Shown here: positions 6,080 through 14,062 of the stretch, piece after piece
How the letters are laid out: every line of letters starts with the position of its first letter
Position numbering within the stretch: the first letter of the stretch is position 1
Origin: DATLXU01 sp035575515
Lineage (GTDB): Bacteria > Acidobacteriota > Blastocatellia > UBA7656
Direction of reading: 5' to 3'
DNA length: 64,000 nt
Assembly (NCBI GenBank): GCA_035575515.1
Contig: DATLXU010000108.1
Coordinates: 1-64,000, forward strand
Made by a program: the position numbers and the translations under genes
The notes under the pieces: generated by a model
Databases searched by the model: none
What the model was told of the DNA's origin: nothing
Seen by the model: the letters and a program-made list of their open reading frames with translations, nothing else

Positions 6080-8902
6080 TTATTCAATCCTGTAGTTCGG
6101 CGCTTCTTTGGTAATGATCACGTCGTGGACGTGGCTTTCGCGCAGGCCCGCAGACGTGACGCGAATGAATTGCGCTTTCTCCTGAAGCTCAGCAATCGTG
6201 CGGCAGCCGCTGTAGCCCATGCCTGCGCGCAACCCGCCGACGAGCTGATGAACAAGCGCGCCTAGCGGCCCTTTGTGCGGCACTCGACCTTCGATGCCTT
6301 CGGGCACGAGCTTCGACATCTGCGCCTCGCCCGCCTGACCGTAACGGTCTTTGCTTCCTTCTTTCATCGCCGAAAGCGAACCCATTCCGCGATAGGCTTT
6401 GAACGAGCGGCCTTGAAACAGAATTATCTCGCCGGGACTTTCATCAGTTCCGGCAAATAGCGACCCTATCATCACGGAATCTGCTCCTGCTGCAATTGCT
6501 TTCGTTATGTCGCCGGAATACTTGATGCCGCCGTCGGCGATTACGGGAACGCCCGACCCGCGCGCCGCACGCGAGCAAGCCATTATCGCCGTAATCTGCG
6601 GCACGCCCGCGCCCGATACAACACGCGTGGTGCAATTATGAACTGCAACGCGGTTGGCGATATAGGTGTGGTCTTCGGCAACTTCGAGATTGAAGACTTC
6701 CAGTTCTTGATTCTCTTCCATCTCGATTGATAGAACCGGAACGTAAATATAATCGTCGTCGGCGAAGTAATCCTGCCTTGCTTTGAAACCGGCAGGGTAG
6801 GAAAGATTAAGCTCGGGGAACTCTTCGGCAAATTGCGCACACTGCGAGCCGCTTATGCGAACGTGAAAGGTGGTTGCCCAGTTTGCTCGCTTATTTTTGT
6901 AGCTCTGAATCGAAGGCAGGTAGCCGAGCCTGGTGAATACTTCGGCGATTTGATGGGCAAGGTGCGGCGATGCTGTCTTATAGGAAATGCGTCGCGGATT
7001 TTTCAAGCATCCGTCGCCGCGCAATGCGCCGATGAGCAACTGCCGCAAACATTCATGAGTTTGATTGAGCAGGAACTCAGGCAATCGCTTGTTGCGCGCG
7101 CCGCCAGGAATGAGCGCCTCAAAGAACCGTGCGATCGCGTGATTATTCACTCTCGCTTCAAGCGCGTGGCGCGGCGTTGCATGCACGGTCGTGCCGCGAT
7201 AGCCAAATATGCTGTCTACAAGCCGGCATACATCCTCAACATAAGCGCGCTCGTGATGGCCGAAAGCAAATCGCGCCTGCCGATTGTTTGGCTTGCCTAC
7301 ATTATAGCCTTCGGCAACGTAGTATCCGATGAGGCGCATCAGGCTTGCGTCAAGCGGAATAAAGCGATGTAGTTTGACCGGCTGCATGAAACGCACGTAC
7401 TTTACTTTATCCAGATACGCATTGACCCCTTCATTCAGAGTAACAAACAGACGGCGCTCCCTCTTAACGATAGAGCCTATGACGCGTGGCGTTGTTCTGA
7501 GTCGCGCTGCCAACTCTGAATAATTCTCGCTGTTGAAATTGCGGCTCGGTTTATTGGTCCAAACAGCAAGATCATCGGCTTGGTAGTGCGGAACTATTTT
7601 GGCAAGGTCGAAGATGCGCGCTTCAATTGCATACTTGCGTTTTGGTACAGCTAACACATCCTGCGGCTTTAACTCATCTGCGCGCACCCATCGCAAACCG
7701 GTGTTGTATTTTCGAGTTGAGAAGAAATACTTCGCTCCGTTTTTGGTGCGCACTTTGGTCGGAACGTCAAACGTAACTGCCAGCAGTTGATGGTTTGGCG
7801 TGACACGCAGTTTGTCTGGACACCCGCCTACGTTAAGCGCGACCATCTGACCGCGATATAAACGGCGGTATGTTTTGGTTACGGGCTGAACTCGCCCGCT
7901 GTGGGTGACAACCAACTCACCGACTTGAACCTCACAAATTCGCTTTACGCTGCTGTCTGTCATCAAGATCAAAGCATTTTCATCAAGGCAAATTGAACCA
8001 GGTCCCATGCCTGCCTTAACTGCATCAACGCCTGCTGAGATTAAATCTCTGGTCGCTTCGGCTGTCGCTATGTTTCCGGCGACAACATCAATCTCAGGGA
8101 AGCGGCTCTTGATCTTTTTGACGGCGCTGATGACGCCTTCCGTGTGGCCGTGCGCGGTGTCAATCACGAGCGCGTCGACGCGGGCGCGCACAAGCTCTTC
8201 GGCTCGCTCAAGAAAATCTCCAGTCGCTCCAATCGCCGCAGCTACACGCAACCGGCCAAGCGCGTCTTTCGCGGCGTTAGGATACTTGATCGCTTTTTGA
8301 ATGTCTTTGACCGTGATTAACCCCTTGAGGCGATAGTTCTCGTCAACGACCAGCAGCTTTTCGACGCGGTGGCGTTGAAGTATGGCCTTCGCTTCGTTCA
8401 GCGTCGTGCCGACGGGCACGGTGATGAGATTTTCTTTCGTCATCACTTCGTTGATGGGAAGGTCGAGCCGCGTCTCAAACCTTAAATCGCGGTTCGTAAG
8501 TATCCCGACAAGGTGGCCGTTCGTTTCAACAATCGGAACGCCGGAGATGTGATAGCGGTCCATCACTTCCATCGCTTCCGAGATGGGCCGATCAGGCGTC
8601 ATCGTCACCGGGTCGACTATCATCCCCGATTCGCTGCGCTTTACCTTATCAACTTCGTCGCGCTGCGCTTCGATTGAGAGGTTCTTATGAACAACGCCGA
8701 TGCCGCCGTGCTGCGCGATGGCTATCGCGAGGTGCGATTCCGTTACGGTGTCCATCGCGGCGCTGGAGATCGGAATGTTGAGCGGAATATTGCGCGTGAA
8801 CTTAGTTGTTGTGTCGGCTTCTGTCGGAAGAACGTCGCTCCGCGCGGGAACTATGGAAACATCGTCGAAAGTCAGGGCTTCTGGAATGTCGCCAGCCAGC
8901 AT
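6080..8902 (-). CDS. guaB: IMP dehydrogenase precursor containing an intein
   Basis: IMP dehydrogenase oxidises IMP to XMP with NAD+, the first committed step of GMP synthesis. The 940-residue precursor consists of an N-extein (1-304), an intein (305-756) and a C-extein (757-940); the spliced product is 488 residues, the usual GuaB length. Seen: LTFDDVSIVPARSDVLP near the start; two CBS domains (about 90-205, ISEAMEVMDRYHISGVPIVE and LNEAKAILQRHRVEKLLVV); VDALVIDTAHGHTEGV; the catalytic loop GPGSI-C-TTRVVSGAGVPQ split exactly before the active-site Cys; and ADGGIKYSGDITKAIAAGAD, then KRYRGMGS-type flap sequence (KAYRGMGSLSAMKEGSKDRY). It is divergent from proS. Downstream on the same strand is the methyltransferase, separated by a palindromic repeat. 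Confidence 0.96.
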   Translation of the reverse strand: MLAGDIPEALTFDDVSIVPARSDVLPTEADTTTKFTRNIPLNIPISSAAMDTVTESHLAIAIAQHGGIGVVHKNLSIEAQRDEVDKVKRSESGMIVDPVTMTPDRPISEAMEVMDRYHISGVPIVETNGHLVGILTNRDLRFETRLDLPINEVMTKENLITVPVGTTLNEAKAILQRHRVEKLLVVDENYRLKGLITVKDIQKAIKYPNAAKDALGRLRVAAAIGATGDFLERAEELVRARVDALVIDTAHGHTEGVISAVKKIKSRFPEIDVVAGNIATAEATRDLISAGVDAVKAGMGPGSICLDENALILMTDSSVKRICEVQVGELVVTHSGRVQPVTKTYRRLYRGQMVALNVGGCPDKLRVTPNHQLLAVTFDVPTKVRTKNGAKYFFSTRKYNTGLRWVRADELKPQDVLAVPKRKYAIEARIFDLAKIVPHYQADDLAVWTNKPSRNFNSENYSELAARLRTTPRVIGSIVKRERRLFVTLNEGVNAYLDKVKYVRFMQPVKLHRFIPLDASLMRLIGYYVAEGYNVGKPNNRQARFAFGHHERAYVEDVCRLVDSIFGYRGTTVHATPRHALEARVNNHAIARFFEALIPGGARNKRLPEFLLNQTHECLRQLLIGALRGDGCLKNPRRISYKTASPHLAHQIAEVFTRLGYLPSIQSYKNKRANWATTFHVRISGSQCAQFAEEFPELNLSYPAGFKARQDYFADDDYIYVPVLSIEMEENQELEVFNLEVAEDHTYIANRVAVHNCTTRVVSGAGVPQITAIMACSRAARGSGVPVIADGGIKYSGDITKAIAAGADSVMIGSLFAGTDESPGEIILFQGRSFKAYRGMGSLSAMKEGSKDRYGQAGEAQMSKLVPEGIEGRVPHKGPLGALVHQLVGGLRAGMGYSGCRTIAELQEKAQFIRVTSAGLRESHVHDVIITKEAPNYRIE
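6635..7990 (-). mobile_element. Intein with LAGLIDADG homing endonuclease in guaB
   Basis: This 452-codon in-frame insertion is a full intein. Block A begins at Cys305 (CLDENALILMTDSS). Block B has T368-P-N-H371 (LRVTPNHQLLAV). Block F is EVFNLEVAEDHTYIANR and block G ends VAVHN, followed by Cys757 as the +1 residue. Two dodecapeptide motifs mark a LAGLIDADG endonuclease: L524-IGYYVAEGY and L623-IGALRGDGC, each with its acidic residue (Glu531, Asp630). All splicing residues (Cys1, block B His, terminal His-Asn, +1 Cys) are present, so it looks splicing-competent. The insertion is at the most conserved point of the host enzyme, the usual choice of inteins. Confidence 0.95.
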
Positions 8903-9062
8903 TGCGCTACCTCGAAGTGGTTGTGCGCTTGCGCGCTTGTGGAATCAATTACGACTTGGCGGCATCGCGGCGATGCACAATATGTCGTTGCTGGCTCGGA
9001 GTGTCCAGCTATGGAATGTATCAAAGCGGGCGACGTGTTTGCAAGCGCGGCTGCCGGTTTGC

Positions 9063-9091
9063 TTGACAGTGAAGTTTTTCGCTTGTTAGTT
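9063..9091 (+). promoter_or_regulatory. Possible sigma70-type promoter of proS
   Basis: TTGACA (9063-9068) is followed after 17 nt by TTAGTT (9086-9091), a good -35 box with a weak -10 box, about 80 nt before the proS ATG. A TGATAAT further on (9093-9099) would need too long a spacer. The rest of the 270-bp divergent guaB/proS spacer shows no other clear element. Confidence 0.35.
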
Positions 9092-9172
9092 TTGATAATT
9101 CCATTTCACAGCGCAAACGCGTCTGTCCAGCTTCGTGATGTGAAGGAAACGTTTCGTTAAGGAGAATTTAGC

Positions 9173-10894
9173 ATGCGCTGGTCGAACATGTTCATCCCAA
9201 CCCTGCGCGAAGACCCGGCTGATGCCGAAGTTGTAAGCCACAAGCTGCTCGTGCGCGCGGGCTACATACGCCAGCTCACAGCGGGCGTTTATTCAATCCT
9301 GCCGCTTGCTGAGCGAGTGCGCTTGAAGGTCATTCAGATAATCCGCGAAGAGATGAATCGAATCGGCGGGCAGGAGTTCCTGCTGCCCGCGATTCACCCT
9401 GCGGAAGTCTGGAAGGAATCAGGCCGGTGGGAAGTCATGGGCGAAAACATGTTTCGGCTGCGCGACCGCAAAGGCGCGGATATGGCTTTGGGCATGACGC
9501 ACGAAGAGATCTTCACGACCATTGCGCGCAACGCCATCAGCTCATATCGCCAGTTGCCGCAGGTCTGGTATCAGATTCAAACCAAGTTCCGCGACGAAGC
9601 GCGGCCCAAATCGGGACTGCTGCGCGTGCGCGAGTTCACGATGAAAGACGCCTACTCTTTCGACGTTGACTGGGAAGGGTTGGATAAATCGTTTCAGGAT
9701 CAGCACGACGCTTATTGCCGGATATTTGATCGCTGCGGGTTGAAGTACACGCCCGTCGAAGCAAGCTCAGGCGCGATGGGCGGCAGCAAATCAACAGAGT
9801 TCATGGTTCGCACGGACGCGGGCGAGGATTGGATTGCCGTCTGCGATAAGTGCGGCTATTCGGCAAATGTCGAGAAAGCCACTTCGCGCATCGAGCCGTC
9901 GAATGACGAAGGCGGGCCTGCGTCCGTCGAAGAGTTTCCGACGCCGGGCGTGCGAACTATCGAAGACCTGACGACATTTCCCGGCGGCGCGGCGGCTGAC
10001 CGACAGATTAAAACATTGGTCTATGTGCTCGACGACAAGTTGACGCTCGTGTTGATGCGCGGCGATCACGAGTTGAATGAAACGAAGCTGATGGATGCAA
10101 CGGGCGCGATTAACGTTCGTCCCGCGCATCCAGATGAGATTCGCGAAGCCCTCGGCGCATCTGCTGGAAGTCTGGGCGCTGTCGGCGTAACTCGCGCGAC
10201 TCATCCGAAGGTGAATCAGGTCATCGCCGACGACGCGTTGCGTGGGCGGCGCAACATGACGACGGGCGCGAACAAGGACGAGCATCACCTGCGTGGCGTT
10301 GACATCGAGCGTGACATCAAAGTTGACAAGTGGACGAGCCTGCGCGCGGTCAAAGCGGGCGAGGGCTGCCCGAATTGCGAAGGCAGGCTCGACGTTTTCA
10401 AAGCCGTCGAGGTCGGTCACATCTTCAAGCTCGGCACAAAGTACAGCGAGAGCATGGGCGCAAGAGTGTTGACTGCCGATGGACAAGAAGTCCCGATAGT
10501 GATGGGAAGCTACGGCATTGGCGTTGAGCGCGTGATGGCTACGATAATTGAGCAGTATCACGACGAGGCGGGAATTATCTGGCCCGTTTCGGTCGCGCCG
10601 TTTCATGTGATAGTTACGCCAGTGAATACGAAAGATGAATCGCTCGTGAGCGCAGCCGAGCGCATTTATCAAGAGTTTGAAGGGGCGGGCATTGAAACGC
10701 TGCTCGATGATCGCGACGAGCGCGCGGGCGTGAAGTTCAACGACGCGGATTTGATAGGCGTGCCTTTTAGAATCACGGTTGGCAAAAAGATCAAAGAGGG
10801 CAAAGTCGAGTTGATGACCCGCGCGACACGCCAATCGGAAGACGTGGCGATTGATTCAATCGTTCAAGCCATTCGCGCAAAGCTCGAGGGTTAG
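9173..10894 (+). CDS. proS: Prolyl-tRNA synthetase
   Basis: A class II aminoacyl-tRNA synthetase of 573 residues that charges tRNA-Pro. The N-terminal RWSNMFIPTLREDPADAEVV is typical of bacterial-type ProRS. Motif 1 lies in the SILPLAERVRLKVIQIIREE region; motif 2 is FRDEARPKSGLLRVREFTMK with the following DAYSFD. Residues about 240-400 form the inserted editing (INS) domain, with conserved stretches such as KTLVYVLDDKLTLVLMRGDH and GSLGAVGV. Motif 3 is MGSYGIGVERVMATIIEQ, followed by the anticodon-binding domain (WPVSVAPFHVIVTPV ... LLDDRDERAGVKF). An AAGGAG Shine-Dalgarno lies before ATG 9173. Its last 74 bp are duplicated downstream of hicB at 11372-11443. Confidence 0.97.
   Translation: MRWSNMFIPTLREDPADAEVVSHKLLVRAGYIRQLTAGVYSILPLAERVRLKVIQIIREEMNRIGGQEFLLPAIHPAEVWKESGRWEVMGENMFRLRDRKGADMALGMTHEEIFTTIARNAISSYRQLPQVWYQIQTKFRDEARPKSGLLRVREFTMKDAYSFDVDWEGLDKSFQDQHDAYCRIFDRCGLKYTPVEASSGAMGGSKSTEFMVRTDAGEDWIAVCDKCGYSANVEKATSRIEPSNDEGGPASVEEFPTPGVRTIEDLTTFPGGAAADRQIKTLVYVLDDKLTLVLMRGDHELNETKLMDATGAINVRPAHPDEIREALGASAGSLGAVGVTRATHPKVNQVIADDALRGRRNMTTGANKDEHHLRGVDIERDIKVDKWTSLRAVKAGEGCPNCEGRLDVFKAVEVGHIFKLGTKYSESMGARVLTADGQEVPIVMGSYGIGVERVMATIIEQYHDEAGIIWPVSVAPFHVIVTPVNTKDESLVSAAERIYQEFEGAGIETLLDDRDERAGVKFNDADLIGVPFRITVGKKIKEGKVELMTRATRQSEDVAIDSIVQAIRAKLEG
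10809..10882 (+). repeat. Direct repeat copy 1 (native proS 3' end)
   Basis: This is the distal part of the proS coding sequence and the source copy of the direct repeat seen again at 11372-11443. The two share a long identical core (ACACGCCAATCGGAAGACGT and beyond). They differ by a 2-nt deletion and a few substitutions in the second copy. Together they bracket the hicAB module. Confidence 0.9.
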
Positions 10895-10914
10895 AATGCG
10901 TAGAGAGTCTAGCG

Positions 10915-11116
10915 ATGAAATTCAGCGAATTGGTTCGCCTGCTTGAAAAGAATGGGTTTCAGCTTGTCAAAGAACGAATGAAAAGGCTCGATTCGTTATT
11001 ACGCAAAGCCAGGCTACGACCGTGTGATTCGCGTTGATTATCATGGCTCAAAAGAGGTTCCAACCGGCACCGGTCATGCTATCCTGAAAGCTGCCGGCAT
11101 CAGGGAAAGGAATTGA
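10915..11116 (+). pseudogene. hicA: HicA-type toxin gene, frameshifted
   Basis: The first 22 codons read MKFSELVRLLEKNGFQLVKE as in HicA mRNA interferases (double-stranded-RNA-binding-like fold). The frame then breaks at the A4 run 10981-10984. Removing one A restores KGSIRYYAKPGYDRVIRV, followed by DYHGSKEVPTGTGHAILKAA and a stop at 11114-11116, which is a full-length HicA of about 66 residues. As read, the product stops early after about 40 codons. HicA normally precedes and is inhibited by HicB, and hicB follows directly here. The lesion may be a true inactivation or a homopolymer sequencing error; the neighbouring hicB is intact. Confidence 0.85.
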
Positions 11117-11124
11117 AAGAGGCT

Positions 11125-11373
11125 ATGATTGATCTTAAATACTCGTTGATCATTGAAGCAACTGAAGACCCGAATTTCTTCGGTTTCTATTCGCCTGACC
11201 TGGAAGGCTTCACAGGAGTCGGCCATTCAATCGAAGACTGTTTATATAAAGCCAGGTGGGGCATGGAAGAGCAGATCGCTGTCTTGAAAGAACAGAACCT
11301 GCCTGTCCCTGAACCAAACCCCAATCCGACTGTGACAATACAGAATGAAAGACGGCTTGAGTCGGTGGCATAG
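11125..11373 (+). CDS. hicB: HicB-type antitoxin
   Basis: An 82-residue protein with the HicB partial RNase H-like fold signature: YSLIIEATEDPNFFGFYSPD, LEGFTGVGHSIEDCLYKAR, then GMEEQIAVLKEQNLPVPEP. In HicAB systems it binds and neutralises HicA and often represses the operon, although here no C-terminal DNA-binding domain (HTH or RHH) is visible after VTIQNERRLESVA. Start ATG 11125 has AGAGG just upstream; TTG 11113, overlapping the hicA stop, is the alternative. Its stop codon shares bases with the start of the second proS-3' repeat. Confidence 0.85.
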   Translation: MIDLKYSLIIEATEDPNFFGFYSPDLEGFTGVGHSIEDCLYKARWGMEEQIAVLKEQNLPVPEPNPNPTVTIQNERRLESVA

Positions 11374-11443
11374 TTGATGACGCGCGACACGCCAATCGGA
11401 AGACGTGGCGATTGATTCTACGGTTCAAGCCATTAGCGCAAAG
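11372..11443 (+). repeat. Direct repeat copy 2 (orphan proS 3'-end fragment)
   Basis: A non-coding copy of the proS 3' end (see 10809-10882), shorter by 2 nt near its start and with substitutions near its end. It starts at the hicB stop codon. After it, 11444-11612 holds no gene I can support. Confidence 0.9.
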
Positions 11444-11612
11444 ATTGCGATTCAGCTTTTTTATTTACAAGCGCATGCAAAATCGGCAGTGAACCTCTAA
11501 AACAGCGGCGGATTGAAGCCGGAGCAGATGCGAAAGCAGAAATTGAATGACGATGAATATCGTGATCCTCACGGTCAATGCATACGCAGTCAGGCATTGA
11601 TTTCTGTGAACA

Positions 11613-11639
11613 TTGACTCACGTTAAGCAGTGTTATAAG
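11613..11639 (+). promoter_or_regulatory. Possible promoter of the ankyrin-cytochrome gene
   Basis: TTGACT (11613-11618) and TATAAG (11634-11639) each match the sigma70 consensus at 5 of 6 positions, but the spacer is short (15 nt). They lie 66 nt before the start codon at 11705, where AAAGGAG supplies the ribosome-binding site. Confidence 0.3.
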
Positions 11640-11704
11640 CTCGCTGTTCCCTCAGGCGGCAAGACTCCCCTTGTTTTGACGCATATATAAAAGGAGTTCC
11701 AGCT

Positions 11705-13993
11705 ATGCAATCAAGTCATTCCAAAATACTAAGGCGCTTCACCCTAGTCGCGTTTCTCGCGGCGCTGGCATTAAGCGTGACGCAATCACATCAAGCATCC
11801 GGCAAAGTTGATTTCCGCCGCGACGTGCAACCCATATTCAAACAGTTCTGCATAGAGTGTCACGGCCCATCAATTCAACAACATGGCTTCCGGCTAGACC
11901 GAAGGCGAGACGCGATGCGCGGCGGCACGCAAACGATGATCGTGCCCGGCAGCAGCGCCATGAGCCGGCTATACCTCAAACTTATAAGCAACAAATTCGG
12001 CCCGCAGATGCCGCTGAACGAGCGGCTCACCGATGATCAGATTGAAATAATCAAGAGATGGATTGACGAGGGAGCCGAGTGGCCCGACGACCTCGCCGGC
12101 GACGTATCGCCTCCTCCGCCCGACCCGAAAGCAGAGCCTATCTTGAAAGCCCTGCGCGACGGCGACAAGCAAACATTTAAGAAGCTGGTCGGCGAAAATA
12201 AGAATGCCGGAAATCTGAGAGGCGCGGGCGGCACTACACCATTAATGCAGGCCGCGCTTTACGGCGACGCGGAAGATGTGCGATGGCTCCTTGAACATGG
12301 CGCAGACCCGAACATTCGCAACGACGCGGGCGCGACCGCGCTTATGTGGGCTGTTGATGATTTACAGAAGACGCGGCTGCTCATCGAGCATGGCGCGGAT
12401 GTGAACGCACGTTCTGATGATGCTCGCACGCCGTTGCTGATTGCAACAGGGCTGTTCGGTAATACCGAAGTCGTAAAACTCCTGCTTGATCGCGGCGCTG
12501 ACCTCACAGCAAAGTCGCCAGATACGAGAGGGTATGCCACTGTGCTGTTAGAAGCTGCGCGCACTGGCGACGAGTCGCTGCTGCGATTGCTCATCGAGCG
12601 CGGCGCAGACGTAAAGAGCGCAGGAGCTGGCGCGCTTTTCCATGCCGCCAGAAGCGATTGCGCGAAGTGTCTTGAGTTATTGATTAACGGCACTGACCGT
12701 CGCACTCTGACTCAGGCGGGAGCGGTTCTCTCGCCTCCGACGTGGGATGGCCGCGTGGTGAATCTGCTGCTCGACAAAGGGGTTGACGCAAACACAAGAG
12801 AGCCGAAAGGCAACACGCTTCTTATGCTTGCCGCCGCTTCCGACGCAGTTTCGGTAGATACTATCAAGGCCCTGATTGAGCGCGGCGCAGACGTTAATGC
12901 AAAGAACCCTGACGGCAAGACCCCGCTCGACTTTGCGCGAATGAGAGGGCCGAACCCAATCGCTGATATGTTAGCTAAAGCCGGCGCAAAAGAAGGCACG
13001 GCGGCTATATACACTCCGCCTGCTCCGAAGCCCGCCGCTTCGATTCGAGCCGCGCTTGAAAGAAGCCTTCCGCTGCTGCAAAAAGCCGACGCGATATTCT
13101 TGCAGAGGTCGGGCTGTGTCTCCTGCCATCACAACACGTTCACGGCGATGACCGTCGCACTTGCGCGCAAGAATGGCTTCAAAGTAAACGAGCAAGCCGC
13201 AAACGAGCAGCATAAGAAGATTGGCGAATACTTGGAGAAGTGGCGCGAGCGAGTATTGCAAGGCGTGGGAATTCCGGGAGAGACCAACGCCATCAGTTAT
13301 ATTTTGACGGGGCTTGCGGCAGAGAATTATCCGCCTGACGCTGCGACAGATACGATGGCGCGCTTCATCGCTTCGCAACAGCGCCCCAACGGTCAATGGC
13401 GAGTCTTCGCGCATCGCCCCCCGCTGGGCACGAGCGACATTGCGCTCACATCGCTTGCGTTGAGAGCGATTCAGGTCTACGCCCCGAAGGCCGAGCGCGC
13501 GAAGTACGAGGCGGCTGTGAAACGCGCCGCCGATTGGCTGATGAAAGCCAATCCGCAAACTACGGATGATCGCGTGTATCAGCTTATGGGTCTGGCATGG
13601 TCAGGTGTGAAGGCGGACAGCGAATTCATCAAAAAAGGCGCGCGCGAGTTGATTGCCCAACAGCGAGCCGACGGCGGATGGGCGCAACTCCCTTCGCTTG
13701 CGAGCGACGCCTACGCGACGGGGCTGGCGCTGGTTGCATTGAGGCAGGCTGGCGCAATTCAAGCGAGCGACCCGGCGTTCAAGCGAGGCATTGAATTTCT
13801 ATTGAAGACGCAACTCGAAGACGGCTCATGGTACGTCAGGAGCCGCTCGGTTCCGCTCCAGCCGTACTTCGAGGGAGGGTTTCCACACGGCAACGACCAG
13901 TGGATTTCCGCTGCGGCGACTAACTGGGCGGCGATGGCTCTGGCGTTGACAAACGATTCGCAAAGAGGGAAGTACCAGGCAAAGGCGCGTTGA
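11705..13993 (+). CDS. Secreted cytochrome c (PSCyt1)-ankyrin-QW-repeat fusion protein
   Basis: 762 residues in three parts. After a signal peptide (about 1-32) comes a planctomycete-type cytochrome c domain, VDFRRDVQPIFKQFCIECHG, with haem motif C49-IE-C52-H53 and DQIEIIKRWIDEGAEWPDD. Residues about 150-425 are ankyrin repeats (GGTTPLMQAALYGDAEDVRW, LLDRGADLTAKSPD, IERGADVNAKNPDGKTPLDF). A second haem-type motif, C471-VS-C474-HH, follows. Residues about 520-760 have QW-type repeats as in the prenyltransferase/squalene-cyclase alpha-barrel family (QQRPNGQWRVF, QQRADGGWAQLP, QLEDGSWYVR). The protein is probably extracytoplasmic; haem binding and protein-protein contacts are inferred. The QW part lacks an evident DXDD catalytic motif, so cyclase activity is unlikely. 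Confidence 0.8.
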   Translation: MQSSHSKILRRFTLVAFLAALALSVTQSHQASGKVDFRRDVQPIFKQFCIECHGPSIQQHGFRLDRRRDAMRGGTQTMIVPGSSAMSRLYLKLISNKFGPQMPLNERLTDDQIEIIKRWIDEGAEWPDDLAGDVSPPPPDPKAEPILKALRDGDKQTFKKLVGENKNAGNLRGAGGTTPLMQAALYGDAEDVRWLLEHGADPNIRNDAGATALMWAVDDLQKTRLLIEHGADVNARSDDARTPLLIATGLFGNTEVVKLLLDRGADLTAKSPDTRGYATVLLEAARTGDESLLRLLIERGADVKSAGAGALFHAARSDCAKCLELLINGTDRRTLTQAGAVLSPPTWDGRVVNLLLDKGVDANTREPKGNTLLMLAAASDAVSVDTIKALIERGADVNAKNPDGKTPLDFARMRGPNPIADMLAKAGAKEGTAAIYTPPAPKPAASIRAALERSLPLLQKADAIFLQRSGCVSCHHNTFTAMTVALARKNGFKVNEQAANEQHKKIGEYLEKWRERVLQGVGIPGETNAISYILTGLAAENYPPDAATDTMARFIASQQRPNGQWRVFAHRPPLGTSDIALTSLALRAIQVYAPKAERAKYEAAVKRAADWLMKANPQTTDDRVYQLMGLAWSGVKADSEFIKKGARELIAQQRADGGWAQLPSLASDAYATGLALVALRQAGAIQASDPAFKRGIEFLLKTQLEDGSWYVRSRSVPLQPYFEGGFPHGNDQWISAAATNWAAMALALTNDSQRGKYQAKAR

Positions 13994-14062
13994 CGCAACG
14001 TGGAAACGAGACTTAGTGATGATGATGCGCGATATAAAAGCGCGAATGGCTCAAGCGCGAGC

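Noticed and set aside
9791..10834. A 347-codon open frame on the minus strand
   Set aside because: It is antisense to proS, with no homology-like pattern. Long antisense frames are common here because of the GC-rich third positions.
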